Assembly (NCBI RefSeq): GCF_001039355.2
Contig: NW_019773514.1
Location: 1,515,164-1,579,163 of the forward strand
Length of the DNA stretch: 64,000 bases
Direction of reading: 5' to 3'
Source: Lingula anatina
Taxonomy: Eukaryota > Brachiopoda > Lingulata > Lingulida > Lingulidae
A model generated the notes under the pieces. It worked only from the letters and a program-made list of their open reading frames with translations. It was not told where the DNA came from and made no database searches. The translations under genes and the position numbers were made by a program. Positions 39,001-50,500 of the stretch are shown here, piece by piece. Positions within the stretch are counted from its first letter, which is position 1. Every line of letters begins with the position of its first letter.

Positions 39001-42000
39001 ATTTACCCATGTGGCATAAAGTGGCATAAAGTGATGTGTATAACAGGACTTGTAAATGGAGAGAGTTCTTACATGGCGCTGAATCCTATTTTTGCCATAT
39101 CTTTAACCTCGTTATCCGGACAGAATCTACTAGATATTCATTCAAAATAGCAATAAACCATTTATTACGATTTCGACTCTTGGTGTTTGCAAGAGGAGAA
39201 CGATTCAACCGATACCAGGTGGAGTCTAAGACTGGGTTCCCATACCTATATCCATCTAACAGGATCGATCCATCTCCGGTGGGTTTCTCGCTAAATTGCT
39301 TTCAGCTTAAGCGGCTTAGATGTTTGGCACGCCTACTGAAGCTGCTTAACGATAATTAATTACCCCCTAGCAACTTCAGTATGCGCGACAGACATCTAAG
39401 CCGCTTAAGTCGCAATATAGCGAGATTCCCCTCGGAGATAGTGCGAAAGGGTTTGGGAATCGTCCCTCAAGTCTCCCTTTGAAAAGTGAACTTGGTGATT
39501 CAATTCAACGTCCATAAGAGCCCACTCCACATGCACCGCGCTTATCAGTGAACCAATACCGTTCTTTGACATATGTCACTGATATCCATTGAATGTTATA
39601 TAAGACACATTTTATGGATAGCGAAACAACGTTTATATATCTATGCAGAAACACTTCGTCTACCTTTAAGGCGCTTTAATACCTCTAATAAAATTTTAAT
39701 GGGAGGGACACAGTGTTCTGGTAGGGTTGGGAATGTAGGCGATATTGCACTTTTAAAACAACAGTCACGTTTCAGAGGATCTCGTCGGACTTGTCACCCA
39801 TTCCGCGTTGGTACCAGTACATTAACATGGATCACTCACTGCAGTGGGTGGAATACGGCAACACTGGTTTTCATAGGACAGCGGTTGGAATTGTTTTATG
39901 GCAAAATCTTTTCCAGCTCTTCCAATGTGTAAAACCAAATATTATGTCTTATGACAACCCACATCGTATGACTCATTGTAATGGAGTTATATGTTATGTT
40001 CCTTTAAAGCACGCGAACACTATATGCAGTTTTCTTTAAAGTGGCTATTAAAATAGCATTAATATGATAACATCACGCGTATTAGGTTGCTTTCTAAAAT
40101 GACAAATATACCTGCAGAACGCATTACATGTATATGTCTAGGCACGATTCTTGTTATTACTTGGAGCGAGCCCTTGAGAAATGCTGATGAATTAAGCTGT
40201 AACATTATCATGGTCTGTTTTTTCTTAGTAAAGCATGATTCGTGTGATCCCGAAAGAATGTATTTATAGTAACTTTGAGATTTATACTATAATGATTAAA
40301 TTTTGATTAGTGCCTGTTGCACATTGTTTCAGCTGTGTTGCTCTCTTATTGCAGTTGTTGTGACTTTAAAATCACTTTTCATTTGCATTTTCTTTTCCAT
40401 TCATTTTATTTCAGCATTGGACACCAATAATGTGATGGTGAAGAAGCAACTCTTTGAGCTTTTCAGCGCGTTATTCGTCTACTCAAAGGAAGGCTACGGC
40501 GTTGCCATGGACGCGCTCGAGTTTTACAGGGTAAGAAAGCGTTTTGAATGAAGGTTAAGATTGTCTGAATAAAGCAAATAACTAAAAAGGGATATGGCGA
40601 AATTATGAGTTTAGGTATTTATGGTGTCTTCCACATTACAATATCAACAAGCCTACAACGTTTCTTGTAAAAGGAGTTTTCGGTCTTTGAGTCCCCGAAT
40701 TATGAGAAAAATCCTGCGTCTTTACTGATACTCCCTATTTTCACTCAAGTCCCTCCGTAAACAGCAGGTTGCTGTATTTTATCACTGCCAAGGAACATAT
40801 TCCCTCAAGACCAATTTGCATATTTCCAGTAACGTGATTTCGGTTTTTCCGACACTCCTTGCTGCCCCCCTCACCCTTGTGCCGTCCTTGTGCTTCAGCA
40901 CAGGTGGCTAAGGTCTTGACATTGATGTTTCGCCCTGCTTGCAACTTGCATTACCTACATGCATCTCTTTGTGCTGTGTAGTTTGCTTCCTGTCACATTT
41001 GCATGCTGGCAAAAGCAAAAGCTGCTGTCTCGGTAAAATGATTATACTGATTATATAGAAATGTCAAAAAATACTCACTTGAAGTGTTCATTAAGCACAG
41101 AGTAAAGTATTGTTTAAACGACAGTGTCATGCATATTTTACTGGCGTATCTAATACTGAAATCGGACCATCAGCCAACGTTAAAAAACTATTTTGTATTA
41201 CGCTATTTACAACCTAATCATAGATTTGTTTTCTCTACAATTAGGTAGCGGTGAGTATAATACTTATCACTTTATTTAGAATTTTCCAATTCAATTCTGG
41301 CGCTATGATTGTATTATGCTGGGCTACTGCTGGCCGGGAAGCAGAGCTACTAGGTTCCCTTCTCCTCGCTAAGTCTGCACAATGTACAGTCAGCTTCTGA
41401 ACCTTGGCTGAAGACGTGCGCTGTGACAATAATCACGGTCGTCTTTGATCCCATATCCATAGACACCATCGGCGTATGTGGATTGACCCAATTCTGTTGC
41501 ACTCACGCTGACTGCAGTCAGCTTAATTGAATGACACGCCTCTTCAAGTAGAATACAGAAAAAATGTGATTTGGAACCAAATGGAGGCGCGTCATTCAGT
41601 TAAGCTGATTGCAATTAGCGAGAGTCCCCGCGGAGTTGGGTCGATCCACGTAGATTGATGGTGTCTGTGGGAATGGGGTCCAAGTTAAGGTTTTACGTGA
41701 CAAATTTGCTAATTGTCCTCAAAACCAGGGGCATCTTTGTCTCCGCAAATGTCTATTTTACTGTGAATACCGTTCAGGTGCAAACCAGTTTATTTTTCTT
41801 CCACTAAAACGCCAAGGTGCAGAAACATAAGAATGATGTGGAATTCTGGCTCATGTTATAATACATTGATTTGCGGAGACAGAAACCCTAGTTTGATGGT
41901 TTGAGAGATGCTAGTTTGATCATGCGACCCCATTTTCTTCCCACAAACCACCGTCACATAATGTTAAGTACGAGAGAAAAAGGAGCACAGACGCTTTGAT

Positions 42001-45000
42001 TAAATAAAAACACAAATATAGTGATTTAACGATTTTTGTATAAAACTGAACGTATAATCACACATGTACATCTATGCAGTTTTGTTGTTATCTCTGAGAA
42101 GGTCGCGGTAAGTATGTGATTTAGTATTTTAGAGTCACTTATATTTTCAGCGTATTTTTTAAGTTCAGCATTACTTTCTAATAGCTATTATTTTGTGTTG
42201 TGATGCTTCATTTTTGGAGACGCTTTTACGTCTGCTTCATTACACGCTTGGGGTTGTGAGTAAAGGGTCTTAAAGTTTGTAGGTTGTTAAACAACCTCGA
42301 GGATTCGGTCAGTTTACAGCATTTAAAAATTACAATGGAACCAATACCCGCGCAATGTTAGACCGTGCTAAGTCGCTTGCAATTCTGCTTTAATACGGTG
42401 CAACGGAAAGAGAAAGATGTTTTGAAGTCAATGTTCAGAGAAAGAGTTTAGTAGCAAATCCAAGCCAAAGCGTGTTTGATATATGTTATATAAAAAAATT
42501 GAGTATGAAAACCACTTTGCATGGTGCCTTATGAAGAACATTGAATAAAATGTCAAGGAAACGAAGAAGTTTCCCCTTACTTATGGACAGGTTAAATATC
42601 TGACCACTGCGGTACTTGTTTGAGACCAAACTCTTATCTCTGGTGGGAATAATTTGTTGTGGGAATACCAGATTTTTTAACATGCCATAGATGTCTGAGT
42701 TATGTCAAGCTATGTCAACCATGACTTTGGTTTTCCTACAGCTAAAACGAGAGTAGTCTGTCTCTTCAGCGACATTTCAATTTGGCTTTCAGTGTGGGCG
42801 TGAGTCTATGAACGGCTTTATGACGCGGGTCTATGAAATAGTCGCAATTGGTAAGGGTTCGCATGGGACACTTCAGACCTGTGTTGTAATATCCCAACCG
42901 GCCAATAACTCAGCAGTGAATTCAGGATGGGGATAAACTATCACTAGAACAAAAAACGTTCGATTCGTAGAGCTTTTCTCAGAAATTTTTATTACCGGAG
43001 GGAACATGTCGAACACACAGAAAAAAAAAGAGAAAAATGCTTAGAAAAAAATACTTTGGATCGTACATAGCAATATTCTATGCACTTATGAAAGTGTTGC
43101 TTATGGCTAGATATACCGTCGGTTTTTATATATACTGCCAAAATTCATATCACTGACTTTTTTACGTACTCTAGCATGGTGCAAGATATTGAATGTGATT
43201 GAATTCTGAAACATACAGTGACTGTAATTACATTAAGCATTTGAAAAACCGCCAAAGTTTTTTTTTGTGTATTTTTTCTTATTTTCTTTATTTCTGCATC
43301 TTTTATAAGTCGTCATCTTACGCATGCAGAAGATTTTCAAATATTTCACTGTGATATTCGTAAACGTCACTCCTCAGGAGACTCATGGAACTTCTTATTG
43401 CTTAGAGATAGCACAATATACGAATTCTCATTTTAGGTGGTGTAAGATACTTTCAAACGTTTTAGTTGCTTTGAATGTGTCCAAGAACTGTAGTGATAAA
43501 AGGATTCTAAATAAAACAGACACGTAACAGTCAATAATACGATTAAATACAAAACGTGATATCGGTCAGTGTCTACTGTTAATTGAGAGGTCAAAATGTA
43601 TTAACCTATTTGTCTGAACTGGTTTATTACCCCAACATATTATACATAATAAAGTCTGTACCATTATCATTGCAGGCAGCCAAGAAGCAACGGTATCGTT
43701 TCAGCGTGATCATCTACGAGATGAAGAGGGCGGAGATCGTCCCGTATAAGGCCACTCTCCTCGCCTTGGTCAACTGTATCCTCGTGGCCACAGAAGACCT
43801 GGAGGAAAGAGTCAGAGTTAGAAATGAATTCATAGGTAAGTTTGCGGCCTCGCCAAAAATTTATATAAGTTTGTTGTCAATTCAAGAGGGACTGCTGGCA
43901 AGTGCCTTATTTTGAAATATTTACAAAATGGTGGGCCTATATTTTCGTGTTGTATGCAATGGCAAAGAAAGGGTAGTATTAATAGACGTAAAACATATAA
44001 ATTATGTAATAGGACCTTAAATAGTTTGGCTTATTTTGACAGGACGCCTTATGTAACAAGTTTTTGTGCTACACATTTTGACATCCTTTACAGGCTTAGA
44101 CTTGCTGGACATTATCCACGATTACGAGAACGAAGATGTGGAAGATCTACAGGTGCAGGTGGACGTTTTCAATGATGAAAAGCAAGCAGACGACGAGATC
44201 ATGTCTGAAGAACATCCTGAAATGGACCTTGATAACCCACGCGAGGTGTTTGACGCTGTCTTTCAAAGGGTGAGTTCCTTTGCAGCCTTCAGCTTAAACT
44301 CCCACAATTAAAATTTGCCACGACCTTTGGGAAAAACTAAAATGCTGTGATGCCTTACTTGACATTTCTAGAACGCCTGTTTCTTTTATTTCTCTAATTG
44401 TTTGTCATGTGCCATTTGTACTCTCAATTGTGTATCAGTAATTGCATGTTGTCAACAAATTCGAAATGAAACTTGCTAAATTCAAAGATACACGCTATGT
44501 GGTAATAAGAAAAGCACTATTTACGTTGTATCAGGGTTCATCTTGATCACCATGTGCTCTGCCTCATATGCATAGCGTTGGCGGTCAGTCCCCTCCACAT
44601 CTCTCTGCCTCTTGGTACATGAAGCTCTCAACTGAGTACACTGTATATCCCATCCACTTAGCACTGCTGTCCAGCATTTTTCTTTGTCTTTCTTCGATCC
44701 CTTTTCTTTCCAACTTCCCTGATGCATTTACCATTTTCTCTCTACTACATGAAGAGATCGTCGTAATATTCCCTAGAAAAGTGATTGAGTGATTTGTCTT
44801 TTTCTGGTCTTGTTGAAGAGGGTTCACTCGTTATTTAATTTACTTGATTAACTGTTTGATTTTGTCCATAGAACAAATAACGTCCTATGGATGTGCAGAT
44901 TTCAGTAAAAGACGTATCTTCCAGGTGTGCAATAAACCCCAGGCTCAAGTCTTACTATCCATCCTTCAGAATTTCTTACAAATTGATGATGAAAACCAAG

Positions 45001-47483
45001 ACAGGTTTGTTTGTTTCTATAGTGAAAAAGAGTATAAAAAACTGGAAAATAAACTGCTTAGATATATATTAATATGGTTTTAATTTTACCAGTATTTTGT
45101 TTGATTAGATCCTTGTCTTAACACAAATTTTGGGGGAAAGCATTTTCTTTCCAAACTACAAATATTGACGAAGACACACCGTCCATCCCATATATTTTCA
45201 GTGATATGGTTTGGCTTACTCTACAGCGCGTAGTACAGCGCGCCGTTTTAAATGACAGGCCAGAGTCAGCAGACAAAATACTCGACCACATTCTGGAAGA
45301 ACAGAAGCTCCAAAGGAGTGGCAGTTTGGTGAGGAGCCCAACTGAGGACCACGCGGTGCAAACCGATCTCTATCTTCCTGTGATAGCCAATGGTGCTGTG
45401 ACTACAACAGAGGACCGTAAGACTTTCCAGGAGCTTGTGGATAAAGTTGAAACTATATCTGTGAATGCCAGTCCAACGACCGTCAATATGCCAGGGGCGG
45501 TGAACGTGTTTCCAGGATGTAAAGTGGGTGGAACGGAGACCGCCGGTATGGCACCTACTTCGCCCAAACCAGCGGCAGGACAGACTCTCAGTCCCCCACC
45601 ACCTCCTCCGCCGCCGCCGCCTGGCATAGGTGCTAGTGCAATACCACCTCCTCCACCCCCTCCCCCTCCCCCTCCTGGTTCTGCCATTCCACCCCCACCC
45701 CCGCCACCTCCTCCTCCACCTGGTTCTGGCATACCACCACCACCACCTCCTCCTCNNNNNNNNNNNNNNNNNNNNNNNNNNNNNNNNNNNNNNNNNNNNN
45801 NNNNNNNNNNNNNNNNNNNNNNNNNNNNNNNNNNNNNNNNNNNNNNNNNNNNNNNNNNNNNNNNNNNNNNNNNNNNNNNNNNNNNNNNNNNNNNNNNNNN
45901 NNNNNNNNNNNNNNNNNNNNNNNNNNNNNNNNNNNNNNNNNNNNNNNNNNNNNNNNNNNNNNNNNNNNNNNNNNNNNNNNNNNNNNNNNNNNNNNNNNNN
46001 NNNNNNNNNNNNNNNNNNNNNNNNNNNNNNNNNNNNNNNNNNNNNNNNNNNNNNNNNNNNNNNNNNNNNNNNNNNNNNNNNNNNNNNNNNNNNNNNNNNN
46101 NNNNNNNNNNNNNNNNNNNNNNNNNNNNNNNNNNNNNNNNNNNNNNNNNNNNNNNNNNNNNNNNNNNNNNNNNNNNNNNNNNNNNNNNNNNNNNNNNNNN
46201 NNNNNNNNNNNNNNNNNNNNNTCCTCCTCCTGGTTCTGGTATTCCACCACCTCCACCACCCCCTGGTTCTGGTATTCCGCCACCTCCACCACCCCCTGGT
46301 GGCGGTGGCCCGCCCCCACCCCCCGCCTCTTCCAGGTGGCCAGTTGATAGTACCGCAGCGTGCCAACACATACGCAGCAGCCCCTTCCCCGAGTATGGCG
46401 CCGTTGCCCGCGCCAAAGATGTCCATGAGGGCTTTCAACTGGACCAAGGTGCCAAACACTACGATATCGAGTACGTTTTTGTTCATAGATTTGAGAATTA
46501 TTTGATTTATACTGGTAATTACTACTTTAGCTGTGAAGTCTTTCAAGCTTACTTCATAGAAGTACAGCAAAGAACGTGTTTTTGTAATCTTTAACATTAC
46601 AAGAAGGCTGCGTGTCATTTACTGTTGAATCTAAGTCCAGTTTTATGAAATGTTCACCAAAGAATAATTTAGAATTGATTTTGTTTTCATTAGGGCAAGT
46701 CAGCGTGTGGAACGAGGTGATATACTTAAAAGAACCAGTCAAACTGAACTTCGATAAAATAGAGGAATTGTTCTCCCAAAAGAAGATCGAGAAGAGCAAA
46801 CCAAAAGAGGAAGTCAAGCCAAAACAACCGAAAGAGGTAGTTCACGAAATTGCCATTAAAGCACACGTGAAAGAAACGTTGTAAAACTCCGTGACTGTGG
46901 CAAAGTGTGGCTTTTCTGCTCGGTCTTATTACCGATAAACACTGTATCGCTTTAAAAGGGGCCCACCACCACATATCATTATTTGTCCATAATTTGATAA
47001 GAATCCCAAGAGTTTTGTCCGTATACAAAAATGATTAATCGACCGCACATGTATTCAAATCGTAACTGTCTATTTTCGTTCATAACCCGTGTCTGTCATT
47101 GCAATGATAAGACCTAATTTGGTACTCGATCACCATATCCAGCAAGTTACTTAGATAGGCGTACAACCATGCTTGACAATGAGTTCATTTAAAACTAGAG
47201 ACGCAGTCCACAGTAAACAATTTTTTAATTCAAAATTTTATTAGGCCTTACATAGTCTGTTGCAGCCCATAGCGTGACGTTCTGTCAGTGGTATATGTTT
47301 GTGGTATATATTTGTTTTAGATTTTACTGTTGGATGGAAAACGGAGCATGAATATCAACATTTTCCTGAAGCAATTCCGTGCACCAAACGAGGAAGTTAT
47401 CAAGATGATCCAGAGTCTGGACGGCAGTAAAATTGGGGCAGAGAAGCTCCGGGGTCTTATCAACATCCTGCCACAGCAAGACG

Positions 47484-47540
<57 letters not shown>

Positions 47541-50500
47541 GAATAACAGAAAGAAATAATACCTTTTAATGAAAGATCATCTTAGTGCTTTTGGACAGAG
47601 ATTTATCCTAGTTAGGGTGTCGAATCGGCGTCCCTTTAATCTTTGCTTTTTATATGCAAAAGTTTCTTATTAATGTAATGTATCCAGTAACTCCCACACG
47701 ACTAGGGTATATAACAAAATAGTTCACGTCCTCTTGTCGATAAATCACCAAAATATATTTCCAGATTGAAATGTTGAAGGCATTCGCCGGTGATAGGGCG
47801 TTGCTAGGTAACGCGGAGAAGTACTACGACCTCCTGGTTGCTGTCCCTGGCTACAAGATCAGTTTGGAGGGGATGCTGCTAATGGAGGAGTTCGCCGGGA
47901 GCAGGGACGACCTGGCTAGAGACATAAAGAACATGATATCGGCGATCACTTCTCTGCTTGAAAGTTCTAGTCTGAAAGCGTTCCTGAGGGTAGTGCTCGA
48001 GGCCGGGAATTTTATGAATACTGTAAGTATAATCGAGATAGAGAGACTATTTGTTACGTAATTACTAAGCTAAATTAGGCAATATTAAAAGAAAGGCCTT
48101 CTGGCGGCAGTCCAAGCAATATGGTCTTTCTCTTTTTCATTCGTTTGTCATTAATGAAAAAAGGCCTGTTATACCCAACAGGCCCGTAGCCAGGGGGGTT
48201 CGGGGGTTTGAAAGAACCACCCTTTTTGCTGGGAAAAGGTCCACTCTGGGTACAATATGATCTATGTACTTGAGGCTTTTATGGTCAAAAGGTCCATTTT
48301 TCAGAAAACGACCCCCTCCCTCTAAATTTGCTGGCCATGGGCCTGCCCAATGTATCGATATACTTATTCTCTCTACCATTATCGTCGCCGTTACCGGCAT
48401 TTACCACCGTTAGCTTTGTCATCATAACACTTTGTCCAGTCAATACATCCTGCTTTCTTCTTAAAAGTAGATAGAACTGCAATCGATACTGTGTCATTGT
48501 AAAATGTTCTCCGGTCTACTTCTGTAACGAAGTCATACAAATGGTTGGTATTTTCCGTAGGGTAAACATGCTGGGAATGCTATAGGCTTTAAGATCAACT
48601 CCCTCAATAAGTTGACGGATACTAGAGCCAACAAGCCGAGGATGACTCTCCTCCACTACTTGGTCCAGGAGGGAGAGAAGGAGGAGGGAGTGATCAACTT
48701 TGCTGAAGATCTGGTCGCAACTTTGAAAATTGCCAGCAGGTTCGTGGGCAACGTTGGCCGTTTTTGTGTAGAAAAGAAAGAGATGAGACTAAATATTTGC
48801 TAATTTAATTAAAAGATATTATGTAACGATGTCCCTTTTCGCACTGTGAGTCACAATGCCCTGTTATAACGGGATTCGTGCATCTGTCCTTGTGTGCGTA
48901 TGCGAGCGCAGGCGCGTGAGTTGAAGAGGTTAAACAATTATTTTAATGTGCAGATGTTGGTAATTGTCTGTTCATTTTGTAACTAACCAAATTCTGTATT
49001 TTTTTACCACAAGACTCTCTGTGGACAACATGACGTCGGAAGTTAACCAGCTGGCTAGCAGTGTCAACAAGCTGGGAACACAGCTCCAAAATGCACCGGA
49101 GAACATCAAAAACAACTTCGAAAAATTTGTACAGGTACATGTACTAACAGTAGCACAGCCGTTACTATTAAACTGGCTTTCACTTTTACATTTATTTCTG
49201 AACTTTACAGATTCGTTTAACACGAGAAAAGTTTCTAAAAACGACAAGTGTCTTTTGATTTATAAGAAGAAGTAGGCACCTTTGTATATTCAAGGATATA
49301 TAATAGAGGTTATAACTTGATAAAATGTGGTACATTTTTAAAATACCAAAAATACTAGCTTAACATGCAGGGGGTAGCTGATCTTAAAACAAGTTGTTAA
49401 GAAATTGAAGCCTTTTCTCAAACATCTACAAACAAGAATGGAGATGTACTCACGTCAATTTCTTACAATTTCAGACAGCGACTGCGGACGTCACCGAGTT
49501 GAAGGCCTCGCTTGAAGAAATAAAAGAGCTTACACTGAAACTGGGCAAACATTTCTGCGAAAACGAAAGCACGTTCAAGCTGGAAGAATGCTTGGGAAAC
49601 TTTAAAACATTTTGTGAGCGAGTAATCGAATGCCGCAAGGTAAATTAGATATCTGAAATCGTATAGATTTTTGAGTATGGCGTTTATTTGTTTTTAGTGA
49701 CTTAGCCATAAGCATCATGTAGTTTGGATTTTAAACCTCAGTTGCGTAAATGTTTGTTAGAAAGTTTGGCATGTATAGGAGGGGTACGAATTTAATTTTA
49801 TCGCCAAAACTTAATATCGTCTTATCACCGGTTTCAATAAATTTGAAAACAATAACAGAGTTAACCTGCAATTCAAATACATGGCCGGTGTAAATATTCC
49901 AATATTTTTTCAGGAAAATGAACAGAGAGCACTGCAGGAAATTAAAGCTGAAAAAAGACGCAAAGAGAGAGAGGCAATGGAGGCAAAGCGAAAAGAAGCT
50001 GGAGGTTTGTATTTGCCTTACTGCAGTACTGGTGGGTGTATGAATCATTAAGCACAATGGACTGTTTTGACACCGATGATATTAGTATCCAGCACAAATA
50101 GAATTGTGTACATAATTCTCAGCTGGTATATGACGTATTCTTATTAAGGTAGAATATAAAAACATATATAGATTATACTGTCGCTTATTTAAATAAATAT
50201 AATTACGCCTACGCTGAGTTTTAGAAAAGTCTTCTATCACATCAACTTTCTACTCGTGTCATTTCAGGAAAAGTCGTGGTTCCTCAGGAAGAGGAGACGT
50301 GTATAGTGGACAAACTCCTCATGGACATACGTCGTGGTTTCACCCTTCGAAAGAGCAACAGCGTGACCGCGGCGGATTCTGGAGCTCCAAGCAGCCCGAG
50401 GTCTAGACGCATTAGCAGGATGAAGCAGCAAAACTCCAAGAACGCAGCAAAGTTAAAGAAGGAAAATGCCATTGAAGAGTCGCAGTCGGAAAGTCAGTCT

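Larger units (their letters stand above)
19571..40414. other. INF2 intron 1 (20.8 kb as assembled)
   Basis: Donor GTACGT and acceptor CATTTTATTTCAG. It contains a 1.4-kb TIR element with an assembly gap, an ATTT microsatellite, a family A MITE, small tandem duplications, a 2.3-kb duplicated block joined by an N (28370-33057) and a foldback element (39233-39480). I see no nested gene. If the duplicated block is an uncollapsed allele, the real intron is about 18.5 kb. Confidence 0.85.

Noticed and set aside
39573-39932. 119-codon plus-strand ORF in INF2 intron 1
   Set aside because: No family resemblance, no splice partners and composition like the surrounding intron.
44872-44924. Alternative acceptor (GTCCATAG) for INF2 exon 5
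   Set aside because: Phase 0 reading gives a stop at the third codon. The AG at 44923-44924 continues the conserved frame.
45266-46618. Long minus-strand and alternative plus-strand ORFs through the proline region
   Set aside because: They are open only because CCN/GGN triplet repeats and Ns contain no stops. The INF2 frame explains the region.
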